Assembly: GCF_014205685.1 (NCBI RefSeq)
Contig: NZ_JACIIU010000008.1
Coordinates: 55,282-119,281, forward strand
Direction: 5' to 3'
DNA: 64,000 bases
Source of the DNA: Paenochrobactrum gallinarii
GTDB lineage: Bacteria > Pseudomonadota > Alphaproteobacteria > Rhizobiales > Rhizobiaceae
The notes below the pieces were generated by a model, which saw only the letters and a program-made list of their open reading frames with translations, was not told where the DNA came from and searched no databases. Each line of letters starts with the position of its first letter. Position 1 is the stretch's first letter. Positions 17,806 through 27,793 of the stretch are shown piece after piece. A program made the translations under genes and the position numbers.

Positions 17806-20800
17806 TTATTCGTAAGTAATCAGCAGGTCTTTTGCATCTACCTGCTCACCAGCGCGCACCAGCACTTCGGCCAATGTGCCATCACGCTCTGCATGAATTG
17901 CGGTTTCCATTTTCATAGCTTCCAGCGACAGTAACACATCGCCCGCCTTAACCGCCTGACCGCTCGCCACCACGACGGTTGAAACCACACCCGGCATCGG
18001 TGCGCCGACATGTTTATCATTGCCGGCTTCCGCTTTGCGCTTCACACCGCCCGCAGCTCCCTTGGCACGATTTGGCACTTTAACACGGCGCGGCTGACCA
18101 TTGAGTTCAAAGAACACAGTGACCATGCCTTTTTCGTCTGTTTCACTGATCGCCTGATTGACGACAACAAGGGTTTTACCCTTTTCCAGATCAACAAACA
18201 CTTCCTGCTCGGAAGCCAGTCCGTAGAAGTAGACAGGTGTCGGCAAAACGCTGGTCGGGCCATAATTTTCCTGCGCCGCCGAATAATCGGCAAACACTTT
18301 CGGATACATCAGCGATGATGCAAATTCCTGATCAGTAACAGAACGACCAACCGTTGCCTCAACACTCTTGCGCTCGGCCTCCAGATCGGCAGGGGCCAAT
18401 AATGAGCCCGGACGCACCGTAAAAGGCTTTTCACCTTTCAGAATTTTCTTCTGCAAAGCTTGCGGCCACCCCGCAGGCGGCTGCCCCAAATCGCCACGCA
18501 TCATCGACACGACGGAGTCCGGGAAAGAAATATCCTTGTCCGGATTTTCAACATCCTTGACGGTCAGATCCTGGCTCACCATCATCAAAGCCATATCACC
18601 CACCACTTTGGAAGATGGTGTGACTTTGACAATATCGCCAAACATCTGGTTCACATCCGCATAGGCCTGTGCCACTTCGTGCCAGCGGCTTTCAAGCCCT
18701 AATGAGCGCGCCTGTTCTTTCAAGTTGGTGAACTGACCGCCCGGCATTTCATGCAGGTAAACTTCCGATGCAGGGCCTTTGAGATCGCTTTCAAAGGCGG
18801 CATATTGATTGCGCACGCCTTCCCAATAGAAGGAGATTTTGCGAATAGCATCGGCATCAAGGCCGGTATCACGCTCATCACCATGCAAGGCTTCGACGAT
18901 CGAGCCCAAGCACGGCTGCGATGTATTGCCGGAAAGAGCATCCATCGCCGCATCCACAGCATCAACACCCGCATCCACTGCCGCCAAAACGGTGGCTGCT
19001 GCAATGCCTGATGTGTCATGAGTGTGGAAATGCAATGGCAGATCGGTGGCTTCACGCAAAGCTTTGAACAATTGCTTGGCGGCAGCCGGTTTCAACAAGC
19101 CAGCCATATCCTTGATCGCAATGATATTGGCGCCGGCTTTTTCCACCTCACGCGCCAGATCAACATAATATTGCAAATCATATTTCGGGCGGGCGCTGTT
19201 TAAAATATCGCCGGTATAGCAAATCGCTGCCTCGCAAAGTTTGCCTTCTTCACGGATCGCGTCCATCGAAACGCGCATATTTTCAACCCAGTTCAGGCTG
19301 TCAAACACACGGAACAAATCAACGCCGCCGCGTGCTGCTTCACGCACGAAATATTTAACGACATTATCCGGATAGCTCTTATAACCAACGCCATTGGCGC
19401 CGCGCAGTAACATTTGCAGCAGAATATTGGGTGCATTTTCACGCACCATCGCCAGACGCTCCCACGGGTCTTCTGTCAGGAAGCGCATCGACACATCAAA
19501 TGTCGCGCCGCCCCAGCATTCGAGCGAGAAAAGATTAGGCAAAGCCCGTGCATAAGTGTCGGCGATACGCGCAATATCGTAGGTACGAAGACGTGTGGCC
19601 AACAATGACTGATGCCCGTCGCGCATAGTGGTGTCGGTTACCAGCACGCGTTTTTGATCACGCATCCATTGCGCAAATTTTTCCGCGCCCAATTGATCGA
19701 GCAATTGCCTGGTGCCGTCGACGATCTTTTTGTCAGGCGTATAAGGAATTTTTGGTGCGGCAGTTGCAACAGGTTTGGCGCGACCGCGTGCTTCAGGGTG
19801 ACCATTAACCGTCACATCGGCAATATAGGTCAAAAGCTTGGTCGCGCGATCCTGACGCTTCATATGGGTGAAAAGCTCAGGCGTCGTATCAATGAAACGC
19901 GTGGTATAATCATTAGCCTGAAAGCTTGGATGATTAATAATCGCTTCCACAAAGGTCAGATTGGTTGCAACACCACGAATACGGAATTCTCGTAAAGCTC
20001 TGTCCATCCGGCGGATTGCTTCAATCGGCGTAGAGCCGGAAGCTGTCACTTTTACCAGCAGCGGGTCATAATAACGGGTAATATAAGCGCCCGAATAAGC
20101 CGTGCCGCCATCAAGACGAATGCCGAAACCGGAAGCCGAACGATAGGCCTGAATACGGCCATAGTCGGGAATGAAATTCTGTTCCGGATCTTCTGTTGTG
20201 ATACGACATTGCAGCGCATGGCCATGCAAATGAATGTCTTCTTGCGCAGGCACACCGGATTCCGGCGTGCCAATGGCAAAGCCTTCCAAAATGTGAATTT
20301 GCGCTTTGACAATATCAATACCTGTGACTTCTTCAGTCACGGTATGCTCAACCTGAATACGCGGATTGACCTCAATGAAATAAAATTCATTACTGTCGAC
20401 ATCCATCAAAAATTCGACAGTGCCAGCGCCGATATAATCGGTGGCTTTAGCAATTTTCAGCGCATAAGACGCCACTTCCTGCCGCTTTTCATCGCTTAAA
20501 TAAGGCGCCGGTGCGCGCTCAACCACCTTTTGGTTGCGGCGCTGAATAGAACAATCGCGCTCATATAAATGAACAGCATTGCCGTGGCGGTCGCCCAAAA
20601 TCTGCACTTCCACATGGCGCGCGCGCTCCAGCAGCTTTTCCAGATAAACTTCGTCTTTACCGAAAGCCGCCTTGGCCTCGCGCTTGGCTTCCACCACTTC
20701 GCGTTCCAAATCCTTTTCAGAGCGGATAGCACGCATACCGCGGCCACCACCACCCCAAGAGGCTTTCAGCATCACCGGATAGCCGATTTTAGCTGCCAGT

Positions 20801-21261
20801 TTTTTCACTTCTTCAATATCATCAGGCAGCGGATCAGTGGCAGGCACCACCGGCACGCCCACTTCGATAGCCAGATTGCGCGCAGCCACTTTATTGCCCA
20901 GACGGCGCATGGTTTCGGCTTTAGGGCCGATAAAAATCAAACCATTTTCACGGCAGGCATCAACAAATTCAGGGCTTTCGGAAAGCAATCCATAGCCCGG
21001 ATGAATGGCATCAGCGCCGGATAATTTGGCAACACGGATAATTTCATCAATAGAGAGATAGCTTTCAATCGGCCCCAGATCACGCTCCAGATGCGGCCCG
21101 CGTCCCACCTGATAACTCTCATCCGCTTTAAAGCGATGAAGGGAAAGTTTATCTTCTTCAGCCCATATGGCTACCGTTTTAAGCCCCAGTTCGTTGGCCG
21201 CGCGAAACACACGGATAGCAATCTCGGAACGATTAGCGACAAGAATCTTCCTGATGGACAA
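17806..21261 (-). CDS. pyc: Pyruvate carboxylase
   Basis: The 1151-residue multidomain enzyme makes oxaloacetate from pyruvate, bicarbonate and ATP. In order: biotin carboxylase (about 1-470, MSIRKILVANRSEIAIRVFR, KASWGGGGRGMR, EVNPRIQVEHTVTE), carboxyltransferase (about 535-820, DTTMRDGHQSLLATR with its metal-binding site), tetramerisation region, and C-terminal biotin carrier with LEAMKMETA and biotinyl-Lys1117. Length and order match the single-chain alphaproteobacterial enzyme. It is monocistronic with a strong terminator. A palindrome upstream (21401-21415) is a possible operator. Confidence 0.97.
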   Translation of the reverse strand: MSIRKILVANRSEIAIRVFRAANELGLKTVAIWAEEDKLSLHRFKADESYQVGRGPHLERDLGPIESYLSIDEIIRVAKLSGADAIHPGYGLLSESPEFVDACRENGLIFIGPKAETMRRLGNKVAARNLAIEVGVPVVPATDPLPDDIEEVKKLAAKIGYPVMLKASWGGGGRGMRAIRSEKDLEREVVEAKREAKAAFGKDEVYLEKLLERARHVEVQILGDRHGNAVHLYERDCSIQRRNQKVVERAPAPYLSDEKRQEVASYALKIAKATDYIGAGTVEFLMDVDSNEFYFIEVNPRIQVEHTVTEEVTGIDIVKAQIHILEGFAIGTPESGVPAQEDIHLHGHALQCRITTEDPEQNFIPDYGRIQAYRSASGFGIRLDGGTAYSGAYITRYYDPLLVKVTASGSTPIEAIRRMDRALREFRIRGVATNLTFVEAIINHPSFQANDYTTRFIDTTPELFTHMKRQDRATKLLTYIADVTVNGHPEARGRAKPVATAAPKIPYTPDKKIVDGTRQLLDQLGAEKFAQWMRDQKRVLVTDTTMRDGHQSLLATRLRTYDIARIADTYARALPNLFSLECWGGATFDVSMRFLTEDPWERLAMVRENAPNILLQMLLRGANGVGYKSYPDNVVKYFVREAARGGVDLFRVFDSLNWVENMRVSMDAIREEGKLCEAAICYTGDILNSARPKYDLQYYVDLAREVEKAGANIIAIKDMAGLLKPAAAKQLFKALREATDLPLHFHTHDTSGIAAATVLAAVDAGVDAVDAAMDALSGNTSQPCLGSIVEALHGDERDTGLDADAIRKISFYWEGVRNQYAAFESDLKGPASEVYLHEMPGGQFTNLKEQARSLGLESRWHEVAQAYADVNQMFGDIVKVTPSSKVVGDMALMMVSQDLTVKDVENPDKDISFPDSVVSMMRGDLGQPPAGWPQALQKKILKGEKPFTVRPGSLLAPADLEAERKSVEATVGRSVTDQEFASSLMYPKVFADYSAAQENYGPTSVLPTPVYFYGLASEQEVFVDLEKGKTLVVVNQAISETDEKGMVTVFFELNGQPRRVKVPNRAKGAAGGVKRKAEAGNDKHVGAPMPGVVSTVVVASGQAVKAGDVLLSLEAMKMETAIHAERDGTLAEVLVRAGEQVDAKDLLITYE

Positions 21262-21647
21262 GATAAAGTCTCCCGTATTTTATCTGGTGGAATTTACTGC
21301 AAACGTAACTCTCAATTCACATTTTTATAATTTTCTGAACTAATTAAGACGGAATATCAATAAGATAGTTGCTTGCAGTCTCCCGCTTGAAAAGGCACAA
21401 AACGAAATTTTCGTTCGTATAAGCTGAATATTTTATTCCAACCTTATTCCAAACTGACATAAAAGTGTCGGTTTATTCAATTCTTTCAATAGGTAAGCAA
21501 TACTGTCCTTTCTTTACATTGCAAAGGATCAAAGTACGCTTCAATCGCGTTCAACAACGACTGGATAAATTTTATTTTTAATTTTTATCGCGCATTTCAG
21601 GACGGAAAAGCTGCCGTCCGGAATTTTAGCGAAATTTTTCCTAAATT
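21262..21647. other. Intergenic region upstream of pyc
   Basis: About 390 bases without a convincing gene. The only clear structure is the perfect palindrome AACGAAATTTTCGTT (21401-21415), 140 nt before the pyc start and a candidate regulator site. The rest is AT-rich and probably holds the pyc promoter. Confidence 0.5.
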
Positions 21648-22035
21648 TTACAAGCGTCGGCCGGTAAGCAGGCACTGATAAAGTGCTTCGTCTGCCGCGC
21701 CTTTTGTGCCAGTCAGCAGCTCGAGGGAATCACTCTTCAAGCTAAGCTTGGCCATAATTGCCATCAATCGCACAGCAAATTGTCAATTCGCTTGCCACTT
21801 TTTTACATTCATCGCTGGTGAGTTCGGGTGGCGCAATTTTGCGGCCAGGCTTTTCTTCCACATAGGTATGCACAACCCGCGCAACCGCATAAGCACCACC
21901 AAGCGCCTTAACGCTGGAAAGGCCGTAATGTCCGCCCTCATCTTTAAAGAACTCTTTATCAAGGCCGAGGCGTTGTGCCAGATTTTTCAGTTCCGCCATA
22001 ATGATTAGGCGGTGTAATGCCGTGCTTGTCGCCAT
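21648..22035 (-). pseudogene. Internally deleted diaminopropionate ammonia-lyase remnant
   Basis: The 5' part encodes LKNLAQRLGLDKEFFKDEGG, YGLSSVKALGGAYAVARVV and LTICCAIDGNYGQ, matching the PLP-lysine region (FGLxxFKxLGGAYA) and DGNHG motif of DpaL-type PLP lyases. A stop follows at 21742. The next 90 nt, in another frame, read LELLTGTKGAADEALYQCLL, like the extreme C-terminus of the same enzyme (xSTEGDTDxxHY). About 250 residues between these parts are missing, so this is a deleted gene. A 97-residue frame survives but is unlikely to be functional. Confidence 0.7.
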
Positions 22036-22283
22036 CTTTCCAGATGTTCAATTATCTCTCTGGTTTATCAGCCATGTGATAATCGGCAAAGTTCAAACTG
22101 CGCTGCATTTTCAATGAAAACACAGCACAGCTCAGACTTTATATTAAGAAGTATATTCAATTTACGGGCTGATGACGCTGCTCACCGGCACCGAGAAGCC
22201 ATTGAACGATAGTGACACCACCATCACGCTGTATCTGCTTATTCAGCATTATTCTCTCTCCCTTAATATGCGCGTGGTTTTCC

Positions 22284-22741
22284 GCCATCGAGTGCAATGG
22301 CAGCTATTATGATGCGGCCGCCAAGGACGGAGAAGTTTTGCGGGATGCAGACCTGCCACAAGCGCATGAGCTTAGTGATGGGGCATTCGTGCGCCCTGTT
22401 TTGATTGTGTGTGCCAACAATATGACGCGCATTGCACGTGAAGAAATTTTGGTTCTATTATGACGGTTATTCCGTTTGATCAGAAGAAGAAGCCATTCGC
22501 ATTGCCAATGATTCAGATTTTGGCTTGGTGGCTGGTGTAGATACTACCAATATCAACCGCGCTTTAGGCTTTCGTCAGCATCTGCGCGCAGGTCTGGGTC
22601 AATTCTGTTGGTGTCGTACTTGATGTGGAGTTTCCGCTCAGTGGCTATAAATTTTGAGGCTTTGGCCGTGAAAAAGGCTTGGTAGTTCTTGGCGCATATC
22701 AGCTGATCAAAAATATCTGCATCCATCATCCGCTTCGTTAA
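22284..22741 (+). pseudogene. Frameshifted C-terminal fragment of an aldehyde dehydrogenase
   Basis: Plus-strand pieces in changing frames read GEVLRDADLPQ, DGAFVRPVLIV, TRIAREEI, a short garbled stretch, EEAIRIANDSDFGLVAGV-like sequence, and GYKISGFGREKGL-like sequence before ending with AYQLIKNICIHHP. The order FVRPTL, FGPV, AxxxANDxxYGLxxG, GxKxSGxGREKG is the C-terminal signature of aldehyde dehydrogenases. The catalytic Cys region is absent and several frameshifts are needed to connect the parts. The stretch 22036-22283 before it shows no recognisable gene. Confidence 0.7.
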
Positions 22742-22764
22742 TACGCTGCATCCTTGCCATAAAA

Positions 22765-22798
22765 AAGCTCCGGTCATTGTGGCCGGAGCTTATATTTT
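22765..22798 (-). terminator. Terminator of the LysR-type gene
   Basis: AAGCTCCGG and CCGGAGCTT arms around a short loop (22765-22791), with a T/A-rich tail on either side, lie just past the minus-strand stop at 22797. Confidence 0.75.
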
Positions 22799-23705
22799 AA
22801 AGAGATAAGCGGTCTGCAATTTTTTGTAGTCGTGCAGTGGTAAACTCCACAAATTCGGCACCAATTTCCGAAATGCTCGGACGCTCCGGATAAATAAACG
22901 CAAAATGATGCGGAATATCGGGGAGAAAACTGCGCACTTCGATATCCAAATCAAGACAATCTTGTACAAGCAATGAGTTAACAATGGAAACACCTATGCC
23001 TTGTGCCGAAAAGCCGCATGCGGAACTCACCGAATGCGCCTCCAACCGCACATGCGGTTTGATCCCATGCGCTGAAAAAGCCAGTTCCAGATCATGACGC
23101 GGCGCGCGGCGCCAGCCAAGCAGAACAAGTGGCTCATCGCGCAAATCTTCAGGCCTTATCACTTTCAACTTTGTCAGCCGGTGATCTTTCGCCATGACGC
23201 AAACCGAATGCCCCAAAACTGTTTCGGAGCGCACAAAACCCTGCTCAATAGCGGGCAGACGCATGAAGCCAATATCGGCAGTTTTCTCTTCCATGAAACG
23301 CTGGATCACATCATAAGTGCCATGCAAAATCTCAAAGCGCACATCAGGATGGACTTTTAGAAAATCCGCAATGATTTCAGGCAGGATACGGCGGCAAAGA
23401 CCTGGCGGTACAGCTACCCGCAGCAGAGCATTGGAATAGCGGCCAGAGCGGATTTTCTGTGCTGCCTCATTAAGAATATGGATGCGCTCCATCACATCAG
23501 AAACATAAGTTTCAAGCAGATGGTTGATACGCGAGGGCACCAGCCGCGCGCCTTCACGCACAAAAAGATCAATTTCCAGATCTTCTTCCAATTGCGTGAT
23601 CCGACGGCTGATAGCCGATTGCGAAATGCCCAAAAGTTCCGACGCAGCCTGCGTCGAGCCGGTACTCATAACAGCACGATAGGCTTCCAGATCTTTAAAC
23701 TTCAT
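22797..23705 (-). CDS. LysR-family transcriptional regulator
   Basis: A 302-residue LysR-type regulator with the N-terminal helix-turn-helix MSTGSTQAASELLGISQSA then ISRRITQLEEDL (residues about 14-45) and a periplasmic-binding-like effector domain. It is divergent from the peptide-type ABC transporter operon, with a T-N11-A inverted repeat in between, so it most likely controls that operon and itself. The effector is probably the transported peptide or its hydrolysis product, which is inference. Confidence 0.88.
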   Translation of the reverse strand: MKFKDLEAYRAVMSTGSTQAASELLGISQSAISRRITQLEEDLEIDLFVREGARLVPSRINHLLETYVSDVMERIHILNEAAQKIRSGRYSNALLRVAVPPGLCRRILPEIIADFLKVHPDVRFEILHGTYDVIQRFMEEKTADIGFMRLPAIEQGFVRSETVLGHSVCVMAKDHRLTKLKVIRPEDLRDEPLVLLGWRRAPRHDLELAFSAHGIKPHVRLEAHSVSSACGFSAQGIGVSIVNSLLVQDCLDLDIEVRSFLPDIPHHFAFIYPERPSISEIGAEFVEFTTARLQKIADRLSL

Positions 23706-23736
23706 CAGCAGCCAACTTAAAACTCATGTCAATATC

Positions 23737-23753
23737 TATGCGCTTTACGCATA
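23737..23753. promoter_or_regulatory. LysR-type T-N11-A operator
   Basis: TATGCG-CTTTA-CGCATA is a perfect 6+5+6 inverted repeat, a classical LysR-type recognition site, 32 nt upstream of the regulator start and 123 nt before the transporter operon. Confidence 0.7.
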
Positions 23754-23875
23754 CATATTCGCGTTTATATCATAATATTGCAAGTGTTTTATGGTTGTGT
23801 CAAATTATTCTAATTCCAAACTGGAGGTGGATGGGTGGAAGTTTTATCAGCCAATTTTGATCAGGCGGGCTTGCA

Positions 23876-24844
23876 ATGACGGCGTTTATCATTCGCCGCC
23901 TTTTTCAGGCACTGATCGTTTTATTTATTACATCTGTGATTGTCTTTGCCGGTGTTTACGCAATCGGCGACCCGCTGGAGATTTTGCTCCCTGCTGATGC
24001 CACCATGGCAGAACGCGCACAGGTCACACAATCTTTAGGTCTAGATAAGCCTTTGATCATTCAATACGGCCATTTCTTGTGGAATGCCCTGCATGGCGAT
24101 CTCGGCACATCCTTTGTTTATAACCAGCCCTCTGTCAGCGTTATTTTGCAACGCTTACCCGCCACATTGGAACTGGCTTTTTGCGCGTTGATTTTGGCGC
24201 TCCTGATCGGTATTCCGCTTGGGCTACTGTCCGGCCTTAAAAGCGGCAGCGCAACCGATGAAACCATCATGACCTGCTCTATCCTCGGTTTCAGTCTGCC
24301 GAATTTCTGGCAAGGCATGATGCTGATCATGATTTTTTCGGTTTATCTTGGCTGGTTGCCATCCACCGGACGCGGCCAGACCGGTACTATTTTAGGCATT
24401 GAAACCAGTCTGGCGACATGGGACGGCATCCAGCATCTCATCCTGCCTGCCATCAATTTGTCCTTGGCTAAAATCTCGCTGGTAATCCGCCTCACCCGCA
24501 CCGGCGTGCAGGAAACCATACCGCTGGATTTTGTTAAATTTGCTCGCGCGCGCGGTCTTTCGCCTTTCCGCATCATCAGCGTGCATGTTTTGAAAAACAT
24601 TCTTATCCCGATCATCACCGTGATCGGCATCGAGTTCGGCTCGCTTATTGCCTTTGCTGTTGTTACCGAAACCATCTTCGCATGGCCGGGCGTCGGCAAG
24701 TTGATCATCGACAGTATCAATATTCTCGACCGGCCAATTGTCGTTGCTTATATTCTGGTCGTCGTTTCCATGTTCATCATCATTAATCTGGTCGTCGACA
24801 TTTTATATTCGCTCCTCGATCCACGCATCAGGAGTAAACGCTAA
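23876..24844 (+). CDS. Peptide/nickel-type ABC transporter permease (DppB-like)
   Basis: A 322-residue inner-membrane permease with six membrane segments, starting MTAFIIRRLFQALIVLF. The binding-protein-dependent transport EAA loop is seen near residue 220 (RARGLSPFRIISVHVLKN), and the C-terminus has the DPRIR end typical of DppB/OppB. It is the first gene of an operon of permease-permease-ATPase-ATPase-binding protein-hydrolase, all joined by 1- to 4-nt overlaps. Dipeptide or oligopeptide-like compounds are the likely substrate. Confidence 0.9.
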   Translation: MTAFIIRRLFQALIVLFITSVIVFAGVYAIGDPLEILLPADATMAERAQVTQSLGLDKPLIIQYGHFLWNALHGDLGTSFVYNQPSVSVILQRLPATLELAFCALILALLIGIPLGLLSGLKSGSATDETIMTCSILGFSLPNFWQGMMLIMIFSVYLGWLPSTGRGQTGTILGIETSLATWDGIQHLILPAINLSLAKISLVIRLTRTGVQETIPLDFVKFARARGLSPFRIISVHVLKNILIPIITVIGIEFGSLIAFAVVTETIFAWPGVGKLIIDSINILDRPIVVAYILVVVSMFIIINLVVDILYSLLDPRIRSKR

Positions 24845-25743
24845 TGCTCCGTCTTGTTCACTCCGTCTTCGGTGATGGTCTTGTCACCACTGCTATCACC
24901 GGCATTTTCGGCAGCATTAAAGCCACGCTTGCACTAATTATCTGTATTATTCTGATTTTCTGTGCGGTTTTTGCGCCATTTCTTGCGCCGCAAAACCCTT
25001 ATGATCTAATGCAGATCGACATTTTCGATGCCAAACTGCCGCCAATGTCAGAAGGCTATAATGGCATGATCTATTGGCTTGGCACCGATGGCCAGGGTCG
25101 CGACATGCTTTCCGCCATGCTTTACGGGCTGCGCACCAGCTTGAGCGTTGGCCTGACGGCCGGTTTGCTTGCACTTTTTATCGGTTCGGCACTTGGTCTT
25201 CTGGCTGCTTATAGCGGTGGCCGTCTTGATGCATTTATCATGCGTTTTGTCGATCTGATGCTCGGTTTCCCGACCATTCTGGTGGCTTTGCTGATTTTGG
25301 CCGTGCTTGGACAAGGCACATGGAAAGTCATTATGGCGCTGGTTTTTGTACAATGGGCTTATTTTGCCCGTGCCGCGCGCGCCGCAGCGCTTGTTGAAGT
25401 GAATAAAGATTATGTCGAGGCTGCACGCTGTTTGGGGCTTGGAAAAGCCCGCATTCTGTTTGCACATTTACTGCCAAACTGCATGCCGCCGCTCATTGTT
25501 ATCGGCACAATCCAGATCGCCAGCGCTATCGCTGCCGAGGCGACGCTCAGTTTTTTAGGTATCGGCTTGCCGATCACCGAACCTTCCCTCGGCTTGCTCA
25601 TTTCCAACGGTTATCAGGTACTTCTCGCCGGCCTTTATTGGATCAGCGTTTTCCCCGGCCTGTTGCTACTCACACTGGTTTTTTCCATCAATATCGTAGG
25701 CGACCGTCTGCGTGAGGTTCTCAATCCGAGGTTGGCACAATGA
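24844..25743 (+). CDS. Peptide/nickel-type ABC transporter permease (DppC-like)
   Basis: A 299-residue permease that pairs with the preceding DppB-like subunit. It shows the N-terminal OppC-type membrane segment followed by FAPFLAPQNPYD near residue 45, the typical GTDGQGRDMLSAMLYGLRTS segment near 80, and an EAA loop EAARCLGLGKARILFAHLLP near 195. The ATG overlaps the upstream TAA (TAATG). Confidence 0.9.
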   Translation: MLRLVHSVFGDGLVTTAITGIFGSIKATLALIICIILIFCAVFAPFLAPQNPYDLMQIDIFDAKLPPMSEGYNGMIYWLGTDGQGRDMLSAMLYGLRTSLSVGLTAGLLALFIGSALGLLAAYSGGRLDAFIMRFVDLMLGFPTILVALLILAVLGQGTWKVIMALVFVQWAYFARAARAAALVEVNKDYVEAARCLGLGKARILFAHLLPNCMPPLIVIGTIQIASAIAAEATLSFLGIGLPITEPSLGLLISNGYQVLLAGLYWISVFPGLLLLTLVFSINIVGDRLREVLNPRLAQ

Positions 25744-26750
25744 CGGAAGCGCAAAATTTGAACGGCGAAATCGTCCTCGATGTCCGTAATCTGCAAACGC
25801 ATTTTTTCACACCAGCTGGCGTGGTCAAATCTGTAGATGGTGTCAGCCTGACGGTTCGCCGTGGCGAAATTTTAGGGCTTGTCGGTGAATCCGGCTCAGG
25901 TAAATCCATCACCGGTTTTTCGATCATCGGTCTGGTGGATAAGCCGGGGCGCAATGTTGGCGGTTCCATTCTTTTCAAGGGTGAGGAACTGCTCAATGCT
26001 TCGCCCAAGCAATTGCAGCATTTGCGCGGCAATCGCATTGCGATGATTTTCCAAGACCCGATGATGACCCTTAATCCGGTTTTATCGGTCAAAACCCATA
26101 TGATTGAAACCGTGCTTGCCCATGACAATGTCAGCCGTCAGGAAGCATTACGCCGCTCGATTGAAGCACTTAGTATGGTAGGAATTTCGCAGCCTGAATT
26201 GCGCATTGAGAGCTATCCGCATGAGTTTTCTGGCGGTATGCGCCAGCGTGTTGCTATTGCGATTGCTCTTTTGCACAAACCTGACCTGATTATCGCCGAT
26301 GAACCGACAACCGCTTTGGATGTGACCATTCAAAGCCAGATCTTATCAGAAGTGCAAACGCTTTGCCGTGAGCTGGGCATGGGGCTGATTTGGATCAGCC
26401 ATGATCTGGGCGTTGTTGCAGGCCTCGCCGACCGTGTGGCGGTTATGTATGCCGGACGCATCGTTGAGCAAGGCTTGGTTGATGATGTGCTGGATCGCCC
26501 GAAACATCCTTATACGGCAGGGCTTATCGGCTCAGCACCAGCGGCCAATGAACGTGGTGCGCGGCTTACGCAAATTCGCGGTGCAGCTCCCCATCCGCTC
26601 AAGCGCCCTGAAGGTTGTGCGTTCCGCACACGCTGCGATTTTGCAAATGATACCTGCCTTTCAGAACCTGCGGAAACATTTGGCGAGCATAGCCATCGCT
26701 GGCGTTGTTTCCATCCGCTTTCACCTGTTGCAGGGGAGCAAACATTATGA
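25740..26750 (+). CDS. Peptide-type ABC transporter ATPase (DppD-like)
   Basis: A 336-residue ATPase with Walker A GESGSGKS near residue 47, signature FSGGMRQRV near 165, and Walker [15 protein letters not shown] near 185. The C-terminal oligopeptide-transport extension has the Cys pattern [14 protein letters not shown] and a later WRCF, as in DppD/OppD, which can hold an Fe-S cluster. It overlaps its neighbours by 4 nt on both sides. Confidence 0.92.
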   Translation: MTEAQNLNGEIVLDVRNLQTHFFTPAGVVKSVDGVSLTVRRGEILGLVGESGSGKSITGFSIIGLVDKPGRNVGGSILFKGEELLNASPKQLQHLRGNRIAMIFQDPMMTLNPVLSVKTHMIETVLAHDNVSRQEALRRSIEALSMVGISQPELRIESYPHEFSGGMRQRVAIAIALLHKPDLIIADEPTTALDVTIQSQILSEVQTLCRELGMGLIWISHDLGVVAGLADRVAVMYAGRIVEQGLVDDVLDRPKHPYTAGLIGSAPAANERGARLTQIRGAAPHPLKRPEGCAFRTRCDFANDTCLSEPAETFGEHSHRWRCFHPLSPVAGEQTL

Positions 26751-27793
26751 GTGAAATTTTTGCTGAAGCCAAAAATGTCTCCAAACGCTTTTTTACCGAG
26801 CCTGACTTTGCCGAGAAAATCGCCGCCAAACTCGGCGCACAATCCGACCCGCGTGTGGTTCATGCGCTGGATGGCGTTGATCTGCAAATCCGCAAAGGTG
26901 AAGTGGTTGGTTTGGTGGGTGAATCCGGTTGCGGAAAATCCACCCTCGGCCGTGTTATTGCCGGAATGCTGCCTGCAACTGAAGGCGAAGTGTTTATCAA
27001 AGGCGAAGAGCGCAACAAACTGCGCGGCAAGGCGGCCAAAAATACCCGTTTGAACACGCAGATCATCTTTCAGGATCCGATGTCATCGCTTAATCCGCGC
27101 AAGCGCGTCATTGATATTATCGGTGAAGCGCCTGTCGCCCATGGTCTGATTAAGCGCAGCGAAAAAGAAAAACTTGTCACCGAGCTTCTGGAAACCGTCG
27201 GTCTTGATCCGTCAATGGCCAACCGCTATCCGCACCAGTTTTCCGGTGGTCAGCGCCAGCGTATCGGTATTGCCCGCGCTTTGGCGGTCAAACCGGAATT
27301 TCTGATCTGTGATGAAAGTATCGCAGCGCTTGATATTTCCATTCAGGCGCAAGTGATCAACCTGTTTATGGATCTGCGCAAAAGCTTTGATCTCACCTAT
27401 CTTTTCATCAGTCATGATCTAAGCGTTGTGAACCACATCGCAGATCGTGTGGTGATTATGTATCTGGGACGTATTGTCGAGGCAGGCACTGCCGAGACAA
27501 TTTTTGAAAATCCTAACCATCCATATACCGCAGCCTTGCTGGCAGAGGTGCCGCGAATTGATCGCCGCCACCGTGCATTCAGTCCGGTAAAAGGTGAAAT
27601 TCCTTCACCGATGAACCCGCCGGCAGGCTGCCATTTCCATCCGCGTTGCCCTTATGCAATGGACCGCTGCCGCAATGAGCGGCCGGTTTTGCGCAGTCTG
27701 GAAAACCGGCACCAAAGTGCTTGTCACTTAAACGATCTCGAACAAAGACCACTCTTCGACAATACGGGGCATAAAAGGGAGAACCTGTCATGA
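26747..27793 (+). CDS. Peptide-type ABC transporter ATPase (DppF-like)
   Basis: A 348-residue ATPase partner of the DppD-like protein. Walker A GESGCGKST, signature FSGGQRQR and an atypical Walker B LICDESIAALD (Ser where most have Pro-Thr) are visible. The C-terminal tail has the HPRCPYAMDRC motif. The ATG at 26747 overlaps the upstream TGA and follows a GGGGAG ribosome-binding site; an upstream in-frame start at 26705 lies inside the preceding gene. Confidence 0.92.
   Translation: MSEIFAEAKNVSKRFFTEPDFAEKIAAKLGAQSDPRVVHALDGVDLQIRKGEVVGLVGESGCGKSTLGRVIAGMLPATEGEVFIKGEERNKLRGKAAKNTRLNTQIIFQDPMSSLNPRKRVIDIIGEAPVAHGLIKRSEKEKLVTELLETVGLDPSMANRYPHQFSGGQRQRIGIARALAVKPEFLICDESIAALDISIQAQVINLFMDLRKSFDLTYLFISHDLSVVNHIADRVVIMYLGRIVEAGTAETIFENPNHPYTAALLAEVPRIDRRHRAFSPVKGEIPSPMNPPAGCHFHPRCPYAMDRCRNERPVLRSLENRHQSACHLNDLEQRPLFDNTGHKRENLS

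Noticed and set aside
22160..22283. Possible gene fragment before the aldehyde dehydrogenase remnant
   Set aside because: A short open stretch exists but I could not match it to any protein pattern.
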